Below are positions 34,922-46,100 of a stretch of DNA of 64,000 bases, piece after piece. Source of the DNA: Terfezia claveryi (lineage: Eukaryota > Ascomycota > Pezizomycetes > Pezizales > Pezizaceae). Within the stretch, counting starts at the first letter, position 1, and each line of letters begins with the position of its first letter. The stretch lies in NCBI GenBank assembly GCA_015179025.1, contig WHUX01000029.1, positions 372,001 through 436,000 of the forward strand, written 5' to 3'. Below the pieces are notes generated by a model. It made no database searches. It was given only the letters and a program-made list of their open reading frames with translations, and had not been told where the DNA came from. The translations under genes were made by a program, and so were the position numbers.

Positions 34922-37900
34922 ATGATAGGCCGAACCCCAAGACACGAACCTTTACTTACAGTACCGATATTAATTGCTGGGCTAGAAACAGAAGCCATTG
35001 TGGATTGCGGGGCTTCTGCGCCTATAGTAGGCTCCAAAGTTGCTAAAAGACTAGGAGTCTGGAAAAGAAAGAACCGCGTGTTGGTGTCTCAAGGGGATGG
35101 AACCAAGCTAAAAGGTGGTAAATTTGTGGCAAACACTACCTTCTCGATACCCGAATGTTGGAATAAAAGAGAAAGTACTACGATACCCACCGCGGCAATA
35201 CCCAGCTCTACGATACCCACCGCGGCAATACCCAGCTCTACGATACCCAGTGCGGCGACACCCAGCTATATAATACCCTGCAAGACATACAACATACCCA
35301 CCATCATGATGTTAGACTTGGAGGCTGAACCCCTAGATTACAGCGAGATTCTGCTTATAATTGACGCAACTAGCCGCTATACCCAATACGCGCAGGTATT
35401 CTCTGCAGAACAAGCTTCTAGATTGCCAAAGCATAAACCCTGGGATCACTCTATTCCGCTCAATGACCCAAAGGCTAAAGTACCGAACGGCCCAATCTAC
35501 AAAATGACCTGGGAGGAAGAGATTGCTTTAGAACGGTATTTAGAGGAAAACATCCCAGTGGGGAAAGTAAGGAAATCGAGATCAGCTGCTGGAGCACCAA
35601 TATTATTCGTGCGGAAAAAAGACGGTTCCCTCCGCTTGTGTGTGGATTATAGAGGCATAAACCGCATTACGATACCCAATAGATACCCATTGCCTCTTAT
35701 CAACGACTTGCTGGATAGAACTAAGGGGGCCAAATGGCTAACCAAGCTCAACCTCAAAAATGGTTATAACTTGATCCGCATTGCAGCTGGCGAGGAGTGG
35801 AAGACAGCCTTCAAAACAACAAAAGGGCTGTTTGAGTATACCGTTATGCCATTTGGCCTAACCAATGCTCCTGCATCTTTCCAAGAAATGATGGATACTA
35901 TCTTTGAAGAAATTGCGTTCTTAGGGGTGATTTGGTATTTGGATGATATTCTAATATTTGGAGGACAAACAGAGGCGGAACATCAGCGAATTGTAGAGAA
36001 AGTACTGCAGAAGTGTATGGATTATGGCTTAGCTGTTAACCTACCGAAGTCCGAATTCCATGTCCCCGAAACCATCTTCCTAGGTCATATCATCAATGGC
36101 CGAGAGGTCAAAATGGACCCAGCTAAGCTAGATACTATGGCTAGCTGGCCAACCCCAACCAAGAAAAAGGAGGTTCAAGCATTTTTGGGTTTTGCTAATT
36201 ATTACCGTCGTTTTATTGCGCAATACAGTGCAAAAGCAAGGCCCTTAACTGAACTCACCAAGGATATACCATTTTCATGGGGGGCTAGACAGCAGCAGGC
36301 CTTTGATGACCTACGAGCAGAGTTCATGGCAGCGCCAATTCTTACTCAGTTCGACCGCACACTTGACACCATCATGGAAACGGACGCCAGCAATCAGGCC
36401 ATTGCTGGAGTACTATCCCAGTATCACGGTCGCAATACTGGCGATAAGCTATCAACTGTTAAAACCCTACATCCGGTGGATTATCACTCAAAAACACTGG
36501 ATTCTACCCAAAGAAACTGGCCAATTCACGATAAAGAACTCTTTGCTATAGTGGACTATTTTCGCAAATGGCGAGCTTGGCTAGTCGGTATACCAGTCAA
36601 CATCTACACTGACCACCAAGGCCTGCAGTACTTCAACACCAAGCAAAAGCTCAACTCTAGACAAGCCACCTGGTACCAGAAACTCGCCGAATTCAGATTC
36701 ACGATTACATATCGGCCGGGCCCCAAAATGGGCAAACCAGATGCGCTTAGCCGAAGAGCAGGAGAAGAGAAGTCAGGTGCAGAAGAACGTCTGCTAAAAG
36801 AAGGCCAGCTACTGTTAGAAGAAGAGGTAGGCCACCAAGTGGAGGACCCCTCGCTAGAAAACATCGACGTATCAGGATGGCCTAGGCGAGACAGTGGCTT
36901 ATTGGAGGTACCGCCGGAACATAAATTGGAGGTTTTGAGACAGTGTCATGACAGTAAGGTTGCAGGGCACTGGGGGAAAGCACGCACAGAAGAGCTTGTT
37001 AGCCGGAATTTCGTATGGGAAAACTGGCAGGAAGATGTGGCATCTTATGTGGCAGGGTGTTTGCCTTGTCAAAAGGCTAAATCAGATAGACATTCAAGGC
37101 AATCAAAGCTAGTACCGATGCCCACAGGAAACCGACCTTGGGAAGAGATTGCGATGGATTTTGTGGGCGAATTGCCAGATTCTGAGGGCTTTAATGCGAT
37201 TTTGGTAATAACTGACAGATTCACCAAGATGCAGCGGTATATAGCTGCAAAAACAACATGGACAGCAGAGGATGTAGCCAATGCTTATATCACTGATATT
37301 TGGAAGCTCCATGGCTTGCCAAGGCACATCACCTCTGACCGTGGACCTCAATTTGCCTCAGAAATGTTCAGACAACTAAACCAAAAGCTGGACATCCACC
37401 TCCGATTATCCACAGCCCACCACCCCCAAACGGATGGCTTGTCGGAACGAGCAATTCAGACTCTAAAGCAATACCTCCGTATTTTCTGCCATGACCGGCA
37501 AAATCGCTGGTTAAGGTGGCTACCCTTGGCTGAGTTTGCATACAACTCAACCGCAACCTCAACACATGGATACTCACCATTCAGATCTCTCTATGGATTT
37601 GACCCTAGAGCTATTCATCTAAATACGGAATATCAGCTCAGTTCACCTGCAGCTGAAGAATGGCTGGACCACATGACCTCGGTGCATAGTCAAATCTATG
37701 AGACCCTCAAGCACATCAACGATAGGAGAAGCTCACTATCCATGGAAAAGGCTAGAACTTATGAGCCTGGCAACCAGGTGCTAGTAGACCGACGCAACCT
37801 TACCATCAAAGAGGGCAACAACCGATCTCTTATGACCAAATGGATCGGCCTATATAAAGTGGTACGAAAAGTCGGAACCCATGCGAATGACCTCGATATA

Positions 37901-38194
37901 CCGAAGGGTACCAGGCTGTACAAGGTCGTCCACACTACGTTGCTGAAGCCATTCCACAACTGAGCAGACCCACAAGCCATGGACGTGGAAGAAGATGAAG
38001 ACATCGAGTATGGCGTCGAGGAAATTGTAGATTCGGTACGCAGGAAAGGCAAGGTCTTGTACCGAATCCGATGGCAGGGGTACAGCCCTGAAGACGATAC
38101 CTGGCAAACTTTAGATACTATATCATGCAGGAATGAAGTGAGAGCATTTCATGACAAGTTTCCAAAGAAACCTAGAGATACGCGATTTTGCTGA
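34922..38194 (+). pseudogene. Gypsy Pol, copy 1 (PR-RT-RH-IN-CHD), defective
   Basis: The protease has the active-site motif DCGAS, but 41 codons after NTTFSIP that are present in copy 2 are missing in frame. A tandem IPTAAIPSST linker follows. The RT has YLDDILIF at 35936, but the first catalytic Asp is Asn: KLNLKNGY at 35750 against KLDLKNGY in copy 2. The RNase H core METDASNQ and an integrase with the HHCC finger (ending CLPCQKAK), catalytic region and HPQTDGLSERA are present. The GPY/F motif is changed to GLY. A TGA at 37961-37963 cuts off the chromodomain (EIVDSVRRKGKVLYRIRW), encoded at 37979-38194. Confidence 0.92.
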
Positions 38195-38776
38195 AAAAGC
38201 CACCTATACTCTCAGATTGACAAGATGTTGAGTATCACACATCTTATGTGTGTGATCTCTTCACGCAACGTCTTGTATATCGAGTCTTTCATACAAGTTG
38301 CCTTTTATCCATTGTCTACGTCTATACTATTGTCTACCAAACTCACAACAATACATATTGTCCCTCGAAACTATACCACACTAGTGTGGTATAGTTTGGC
38401 CATTGCGTGCGCTCCTTAGAGTCACGTTTATAGCCCATTATCTACGCCATAGCCTACGCCGTTACAACTACCTATGCCTGCAAGGTTAAGGCATGAGGTC
38501 ATACCTTTCCTACCTTCTATTGGCTTTTTCCCACTGGGTTTTGCTAATAAAAAGGGAGGTTTTACTGGTGACCGAACCATATTGACAATATGATAGGGCA
38601 CACCGGCCACCGAATGGGCCCCACGATCGATGAGTCGATTAGATTGGGATGTTGGAACCTGGCATTAGCAGCGGGAACCAAAGGTTGTGGCCCATTCATA
38701 CTCATATTGAGAGGAACATGTACCATGAGCCCTGAGGTCAGCAGTCGGGACGACCTGCTTTTCAAGGGGGGGGTAA
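38195..38776 (+). other. 3' non-coding region of Gypsy copy 1
   Basis: It holds the palindrome at 38368-38397 and ends in a polypurine tract (CAAGGGGGGGGTAA) directly before the LTR, as needed for plus-strand priming. Its second half is repeated at 39433-39741. Confidence 0.75.
38368..38397. repeat. perfect 30-bp palindrome in Gypsy 3' region
   Basis: The half-site AAACTATACCACACT is followed by its exact reverse complement with no spacer. The same palindrome is intact in copy 2 at 43086-43115. Confidence 0.9.
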
Positions 38777-39432
38777 TGTTACGGGTCTCACGTGAGGGTG
38801 GTCTACTCAGAGGCGGAAAACCGAAGCCGATAGCCGCTGAGACTGAGGACGTGGACTGATCACCCATAGCAGGTCTAGCAATGGGCCCTCTAGCTCATAC
38901 CTATGAGTTGAGTAGAGAGACTGGCCGGGACAAGGAAGTGTGTGCACCGTTCTAGCGAGGACCAAGAGGGTTGGGGCTAGGTCGTATTGGCTTATGGGAT
39001 AACTGCTTCTTACGGAGGAGGATCGGTTCAAGGCATATGTTTGATTTCCAATCATTGATTTCCAAGACTGCTTATATCTCCGTTATTGATTTCCAAGCTG
39101 CTCCGTCATTGATTTCCAAGCTGCTCCGTCATTGATTTGCAATCATGTCTCCGAGGCTTAGGAAGCCCATGCCGCAGGCATGTGGAGGGGGGGCTAGGAC
39201 GACCCCCGAGATGTCTATATAAGGGGCCTCTGCTACCTAGATAGAAAGGGCAGAACCCAAGCACTGTCTTGTATACTTCTTCGAAAGCCTAAGCACTATA
39301 TCTCCTTGATCTCTACACTTTCGTCACCCTCGCACACCCGTCCCTGTTGTGCTAGCTCCACTAAACGCCACTAGAAGCTCGCTAAGCTCTTTACCTCATA
39401 ATTGGCCCGGACTAGACTGTCCGCCCCTAACA
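38777..39432 (+). repeat. Gypsy LTR-A variant, copy 2
   Basis: It begins TGTTACGGGTCTCACG and ends GCCCCTAACA. At 656 bp it is about 50 bp shorter than the LTRs at 33008 and 39742, mainly in the U3 tandem repeats. Its start differs from both, which resemble each other more. Confidence 0.85.
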
Positions 39433-39741
39433 TTACCTACGCCTGCAAGGTTAAGGCATGAGGTCATACCTTTCCTACCTTTTATTGGCTTTTTCCCACT
39501 GGGTTTTGCTAATAAAAAGGGAGGTTTTACTGGTGACCGAACCATATTGACAATATGATAGGGCACACCGGCCACCGAATGGGCCCCACGATCGATGAGT
39601 CGATTAGATTGGGATGTTGGAACCTGGCATTAGCAGCGGGAACCAAAGGTTGTGGCCCATTCATACTCATATTGAGAGGAACATGTACCATGAGCCCTGA
39701 GGTCAGCAGTCGGGACGACCTGCTTTTCAAGGGGGGGGTAA
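39433..39741 (+). repeat. duplicated Gypsy 3' non-coding segment
   Basis: From TTACCTACGCCTGCAAGG to the polypurine tract this repeats about 38465-38776 almost exactly. It creates an LTR, 3' end, LTR array. This suggests recombination between elements rather than a new insertion. Confidence 0.85.
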
Positions 39742-40451
39742 TGTTATGAATCTCACGTGAGGGTGGTCTACGCAGAGGCGGAAAACCGAAGCCGACAGCC
39801 GCTGAGGCCAACGACGTGGATTGATCACCCACAGCAGGTCTAGCAATGGGCCCTCTAGCTCATACCTATGGGTTGAGTAGAGAGACTGGCCGGGACAAGG
39901 AAGTGTGTGCACCGTTCTAGCGATGACCAAGAGGGTTGGGGCTAGGTCGTATTGGCTTATGGGATAACTGCTTCTTACGGAGGACCGGTTCAAGGCATAT
40001 TCGATTTCCAATCATTGATTTCCAAGCCGCTGATGTCTACGTTGTTGATTTGCAAGCATGTCTCCGTTTCCCTTATTTCCAATCAATGATTTGCAATCAT
40101 TGATTTTCAAGCTGCTCCGTCATTGATTCCTAAGCTGCTTATATCTCCGTCATTGATTTGCAATCATGTCTCCGAGGTTTAGGAAGCTCATGCCGTGAGC
40201 ATGTGGGGGGGGTCAGGACAATCCCCGAGATGTCTATATAAGGGGCCTCTGCCACCTAGATAGAAAGGGCAGAACCCAAGCACTGTCTTGTATACTTCTT
40301 CGAAAGCCTAAGCACTATATCTCCTTGATCTCTACACTTTCGTCACCCTCGCACACCCGTCCCTGTTGTGCTAGCTCCACTAAACGCCACTAGAAGCTCG
40401 CTAAGCTCTTTACCTCATAATTGGCCCGGACTAGACTGTCCGCCCCTAACA
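39742..40451 (+). repeat. Gypsy LTR-A, copy 3
   Basis: It begins TGTTATGAATCTCACG and ends GCCCCTAACA and is close to the 5' LTR at 33008. It directly abuts the truncated end of LTR-B at 40452. Confidence 0.88.
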
Positions 40452-40743
40452 TGGGGCGAGCCAGCGATATGGGGATATCTGTCGGCATATCGATATATTT
40501 GGAGCCTGCGAAGGCATAATCACTGGTCTCGGGCCTAACTGGGCTACACGGAGCATATAGCGAAGAATATAGACTGATTCATTCGATAAAGTAAAGTAAC
40601 CCAGCGATACAAGACTTCGCTTGAGTCTTAGAGAACAAGAACTAGATACAAGACGTGGGCAAATATATAGGAAAGCGGGGTTGACTTCAGGCCACCCACC
40701 ATCGGGTGGCGCCGGCCCGGTCTGCATAATCTCAGCCGTAACA
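40452..40743 (-). repeat. LTR-B, left copy
   Basis: On the minus strand it begins TGTTACGGCTGAG and ends at GGCTCGCCCC, where it meets LTR-A. A TATA-like TATATATT and the R sequence AAGCGAAGT are present as in the right copy. Confidence 0.75.
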
Positions 40744-41424
40744 GTACTCCCCCTCTGCTAGAGGGCGTCCCGACCGACCAACTTCACCATCCCTCTGATC
40801 CACGTGCTCATGTTTTCGGCATAGACAATGGGGCGTGTTCCGTGCGTTTGGTCAACCCCGACAACATTGGACACTTGGTCCACGACAATATTGGACACTT
40901 GGTCCGCGATAATAGCGCCTAAACAGTCTTGCACATTCTGTGGGGACCCTTGGCCTGTAGGGAGGCTCGGAAGGACGGGGGTATTCTCTCAAACATAGTG
41001 GCGTCATGCCAATGCTTAAACATCAGACCGGGTGGCTTCACTTCTCTGGCGACTTGCCATCGATCCGCTTTCCGTAATCTTGAGGGGTATCTTGAACAAG
41101 ATGTGCATCATATGTATGGATCATAGATCCGGGATATCTTAAACATGAGGTGTATCATATATATAGATCCGAAGATCTAGGCATTGGAAGGATCCGCAGA
41201 TCCGGGGTAATCTTGGTAGGGGGGGTATTCCACATGCCATTGCCGTTAAAAACCTCTGCGCGGCAAAACCCTGTGGGAAAAAGCCAACGTCACAGGAAAA
41301 GGTTCAATGCATGCTTTCCCAGCTATCCCAGCTATCCAACCCGACTTGCCAGTGCAAGGGGGGGTCTTGTTCATTTGTGTGCTCGTAGCACTCGCTTGGG
41401 TCTTTTCCCAAGGCGGGGGTCTTT

Positions 41425-41600
41425 GAGCTTTCGAGCTCGAACGTGGTTTTTGAGCTTTGAGCTCGATCGGGGTTTTTGAGCTTTGAGCTCGGACGGGGCT
41501 TTTGAGCTTTGAGCTCGGACGGGGCTTTTGAGCTTTGAGCTCGTTCGGGGCCTTATAGGCTCGTTCGGGGCCTTATAGGCTCGTTCGGGGCCTTATAAGC
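41425..41600 (+). repeat. tandem GAGCTTTGAGCTC repeats inside the LTR-B element
   Basis: About five units of 26-27 bp begin with GAGCTTTGAGCTC (a near-palindrome) and end in CGGGGCTTTT-like sequence. Three 20-bp units (GGCTCGTTCGGGGCCTTATA) follow. The array is the main feature of the element's interior and codes for nothing obvious. Confidence 0.85.
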
Positions 41601-41847
41601 CTGGCGAGGGGGTGTTTGAGCATGTCGCTCGATACCTAAGACTTAGTAGATCCGGAGATCTCAATATAGGATTAGTAGGTCATTTAGAACAAGCTAATAA
41701 GCATATAGGAGGGGGAAATAATTATTTCCGACGTCGCTCATATAGCCAAATAATCCAGCGACATCTCTTTTAGCCATATTCCGGCTGTCCGACAGTGTAG
41801 TCAGCGAGGGAGGGGTGATTAGCCAGAATCACCGGTCCCTTTTGTCA

Positions 41848-41856
41848 AAGCGAAGT
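41848..41856 (-). promoter_or_regulatory. self-priming primer-binding site of LTR-B element
   Basis: On the minus strand ACTTCGCTT follows the LTR end by two bases. It is the exact complement of AAGCGAAGT in the R region (plus-strand coordinates 42025-42033), about 47 bp after the TATA. It differs in sequence from the Gypsy pair, but its position is equivalent. Confidence 0.65.
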
Positions 41857-41858
41857 AA

Positions 41859-42140
41859 TGTTAGGGGCGAGCCAGCGATATGGGGATATCTGTCGGCATA
41901 TCGATATATTTGGAGCCTGCGAAGGCATAATCACTGGTCTCGGGCCTAACTGGGCTACACGGAGCATATAGCGAAGAATATAGACTGATTCATTCGATAA
42001 AGTAAAGTAACCCAGCGATACAAGACTTCGCTTGAGTCTTAGAGAACAAGAACTAGATACAAGACGTGGGCAAATATATAGGAAAGCGGGGTTGACTTCA
42101 GGCCACCCACCATCGGGTGGCGCCGGCCCGGTCTGCATAA
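41859..42140 (-). repeat. LTR-B, right copy
   Basis: On the plus strand it reads TGTTAGGGGCGAGCC to GTCTGCATAA, where it joins the truncated LTR-A at 42140. The missing end corresponds to the first bases of the LTR in its own orientation. Confidence 0.75.
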
Positions 42141-42708
42141 GTGCTTAGGCTTTCGAAGAAGTATACAAGACAGTGCTTGGGTTCTGCCCTTTCTATCTAG
42201 GTAGCAGAGGCCCCTTATATAGACATCTCGGGGATCGTCCTACTCCCCCCCCACATGCCTCCGGCATGGCCTTCCTAAGCCTCGGAGACATGAATGCAAA
42301 TCAATGACGAAGCAGCTTGGGAATCAATGACGGAGCAGCTTGAAAATCAATGATTGCAAATCATTGATTGGAAATAAGGGAAACGGAGACATGCTTGCAA
42401 ATCAACAACGTAGACATCAGCGGCTTGGAAATCAATGATTGGAAATCGAATATGCCTTGAACCGGTCCTCCGTAAGAAGCAGTTATCCCATAAGCCAATA
42501 CGACCTAGCCCCAACCCTCTTGGTCATCGCTAGAACGGTGCACACACTTCCTTGTCCCGGCCAGTCTCTCTACTCAACCCATAGGTATGAGCTAGAGGGC
42601 CCATTGCTAGACCTGCTGTGGGTGATCAATCCACGTCGTTGGCCTCAGCGGCTGTCGGCTTCGGTTTTCCGCCTCTGCGTAGACCACCCTCACGTGAGAT
42701 TCATAACA
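42140..42708 (-). repeat. Gypsy LTR-A, copy 4, truncated
   Basis: On the minus strand it starts TGTTATGAATCTCACG and stops at CCTAAGCACT, inside R, where LTR-B begins. The breakpoint falls at the self-priming sequence. Confidence 0.85.
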
Positions 42709-43085
42709 TTACCCCCCCGTTGGAAAGCAGGCGTCCCGACTGCTACCTTCAGAGCTCCGGTGAATGTCGTTCTCTATGTGAGTATGGATGGGCCAAAATC
42801 TTTGGTTCCCGCTGCTAATGCCAGGTTCCAACATCCCAATCTAATCGAGTCATCGATTGTGGGGCCCATTCAGTGGCCGGTGTGCCCTATCATATTGTCC
42901 ATATGGTTCGGTCACCAGTAAAACCTCCCTTTTTATTAGCAAAACCCAGTGGGAAAAAGCCAATAGAAGGTAGGAAAGGTATGACCTCATGCCTTGACCT
43001 TGCAAGCGTAGGTAGTTGTGACGGCATAGGCTATGGCGTAGATAATTGGCTATAAACGTGACTCTAAGGAGCGCACGCAATGGCC

Positions 43086-43115
43086 AAACTATACCACACT
43101 AGTGTGGTATAGTTT
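43086..43115. repeat. perfect 30-bp palindrome, Gypsy copy 2
   Basis: It is identical to the palindrome at 38368-38397 and lies in the same place, 3' of pol. Confidence 0.9.
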
Positions 43116-43183
43116 TGAGGGACAATATGTATTGTTGTGAGTTTGGTAGACAATAGTATAGACGTAGACAATGGATGGCTTTT

Positions 43184-46100
43184 TCAGCAAAATCGCGTAT
43201 CTCTGGGTTTCCTTGGAAACTTGTCATGAAATGCTCTCACTTCATTCCTGCATGACATAGTATCCAAAGTTTGCCAGGTATCGTCTTCAGGGCTGTACCC
43301 CTGCCATCGGATTCGGTACAAGACCTTGCCTTTCCTGCGTACCGAATCTACAATTTCCTTGACACCATACTCAATGTCTTCATCTTCTTCCACATCCATG
43401 GCCTGTGGGTCTGCTCGGTCATGGAATGGCTTTAGCAGGGTGGTGTGTATAACCCTATGCAACCTGATACCCTTCGGTATGTCGAGTTCATATGCATGCG
43501 TTCCGACTCTCCGTACCACCTTATATGGGCCAATCCATTTGGTCATAAGAGATCGGTTGTTGCCCGCTTTGATGGTAAGGTTGCGTCGGTCTACTAGCAC
43601 CTGGTTGCCAGGCTCATAAGTTCTAGCCTTTTCCATGGATAGTGAGCTTCTCCTATTGTTGATGTGCTTGAGGGTCTCATGGATTTGACTATGCACCGAG
43701 GTCATGCGGTCCAGCCATTCTTCAGCTGCAGGTGAACTGAGCTGATATTCCGTATTTAGATGAATAGCTCTAGGGTCAAATCCATAGAGAGATCTGAATG
43801 GTGAGTATCCATGTGTTGAGGTTGCGGTTGAGTTGTATGCAAACTCAGCTAAGGGTAGCCACCTTAACCAGCGATTTTGCCGGTCATGGCAGAAAATACG
43901 GAGGTATTGCTTTAGAGTCTGAATTGCTCGTTCCGACAAGCCATCCGTTTGGGGGTGGTGGGCTGTGGATAATCGGAGGTGGATGTCCAGCTTTTGGTTT
44001 AGTTGTCTGAATATTTCTGAGGCAAATTGAGATCCACGGTCAGAGGTGATGTGCCTTGGCAAGCCATGGAGCTTCCAAATATCAGTGATATAAGCATTGG
44101 CTACATCCTCTGCTGTCCATGTTGTTTTTGCAGCTATATACCGCTGCATCTTGGTGAATCTGTCAGTTATTACCAAAATCGCATTAAAGCCCTCAGAATC
44201 TGGCAATTCGCCCACAAAATCCATCGCAATCTCTTCCCAAGGTCGGTTTCCTGTGGGCATCGGTACTAGCTTTGTTTGCCTTGAATGTCTATCTGATTTA
44301 GCCTTTTGACAAGGCAAACACCCTGCCACATAAGATGCCACATCTTCCTGCCAGTTTTCCCATACGAAATTCCGGCTAACAAGCTCTTCTGTGCGTGCTT
44401 TCCCCCAGTGCCCTGCAACCTTACTGTCATGACACTGTCTCAAAACCTCCAATTTGTGTTCCGGCGGTACCTCCAATAAGCCACTGTCTCGCCTAGGCCA
44501 TCCTAATACGTCGATGTTTTCTAGCGAGGGGTCCTCCACTTGGTGGCCTACCTCTTCTTCTAACAGTAGCTGGCCTTCTTTTAGCAGACGTTCTTCTGCA
44601 CCTGACTTCTCTTCTCCTGCTCTTCGGCTAAGCGCATCTGGTTTGCCCATTTTGGGGCCCGGCCGATATGTAATCGTGAATCTGAATTCGGCGAGTTTCT
44701 GGTACCAGGTGGCTTGTCTAGAGTTGAGCTTTTGCTTGGTGTTGAAGTACTGCAGGCCTTGGTGGTCAGTGTAGATGTTGACTGGTATACCGACCAGCCA
44801 AGCTCGCCATTTGCGAAAACAGTCCACTATAGCAAAGAGTTCTTTATCGTGAATTGGCCAGTTTCTTTGGGTAGAATCCAGTGTTTTTGAGTGATAATCC
44901 ACCGGATGTAGGGTTTTAACAGTTGATAGCTTATCGCCAGTATTGCGACCGTGATACTGGGATAGTACTCCAGCAATGGCCTGATTGCTGGCGTCCGTTT
45001 CCATGATGGTGTCAAGTGTGCGGTCGAACTGAGTAAGAATTGGCGCTGCCATGAACTCTGCTCGTAGGTCATCAAAGGCCTGCTGCTGTCTAGCCCCCCA
45101 TGAAAATGGTATATCCTTGGTGAGTTCAGTTAAGGGCCTTGCTTTTGCACTGTATTGCGCAATAAAACGACGGTAATAATTAGCAAAACCCAAAAATGCT
45201 TAAACCTCCTTTTTCTTGGTTGGGGTTGGCCAGCTAGCCATAGTATCTAGCTTAGCTGGGTCCATTTTGACCTCTCGGCCATTGATGATATGACCTAGGA
45301 AGATGGTTTCGGGGACATGGAATTCGGACTTCGGTAGGTTAACAGCTAAGCCATGATCCATACACTTCTGCAGTACTTTCTCTACAATTCGCTGATGTTC
45401 CGCCTCTGTTTGTCCTCCAAATATTAGAATATCATCCAAATACCAAATCACCCCTAAGAACGCAATTTCTTCAAAGATAGTATCCATCATTTCTTGGAAA
45501 GATGCAGGGGCATTGGTTAGGCCAAATGGCATAACGGTATACTCAAACAGCCCTTTTGTTGTTTTGAAGGCTGTCTTCCACTCCTCGCCAGCTGCAATGC
45601 GGATCAAGTTATAACCATTTTTGAGGTCGAGCTTGGTTAGCCATTTGGCCCCCTTAGTTCTATCCAGCAAGTCGTTGATAAGAGGCAATGGGTATCTATT
45701 GGGTATCGTAATGTGGTTTATGCCTCTATAATCCACACACAAGCGGAGGGAACCGTCTTTTTTCCGCACGAATAATATTGGTGCTCCAGCAGCTGATCTC
45801 GATTTCCTTACTTTCCCCACTGGGATGTTTTCCTCTAAATACCGTTCTAAAGCAATCTCTTCCTCCCAGGTCATTTTGTAGATTGGGCCGTTCGGTACTT
45901 TAGCCTTTGGGTCATTGAGCGGAATAGAGTGATCCCAGGGTTTATGCTTTGGCAATCTAGAAGCTTGTTCTGCAGAGAATACCTGCGCGTATTGGGTATA
46001 GCGGCTAGTTGCGTCAATTATAAGCAGAATCTCGCTGTGATCTAGGGGTTCAGCCTCCAAGTCTAACGTCATGATGGTGGGTATGTTGTATGTCTTGCAG

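Larger units (their letters stand above)
33008..39432 (+). mobile_element. Gypsy chromovirus copy 1 (defective)
   Basis: It has a 5' LTR at 33008-33710, gag at 33777-34904, pol at 34922-38194 and a 3' non-coding region with a polypurine tract at 38764-38776. The LTR at 38777-39432 follows. A second partial 3' end plus LTR is appended (39433-40451). Domain order PR-RT-RNaseH-IN-chromodomain places it among Gypsy chromoviruses. It has a 123-bp deletion in the protease region, loss of a catalytic RT Asp, and a stop before the chromodomain. Confidence 0.92.
40452..42140 (-). mobile_element. non-coding LTR element (LARD/TRIM-like), LTR-B
   Basis: Two direct copies of a 280-290 bp LTR (40452-40743 and 41859-42140) enclose 1.1 kb without coding capacity. 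Orientation is minus: a polypurine tract (GCAGAGGGGGAGTAC on the minus strand) precedes the LTR at 40743. The LTR reads TGTTACGGCTGAG to GCCCCTAACA on the minus strand, and the PBS follows at 41848-41856. One LTR lacks its last about 5 bp next to LTR-A; the other lacks its first about 14 bp. Both LTR ends resemble the Gypsy LTR ends, so its proteins probably come from the Gypsy family. Confidence 0.75.
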
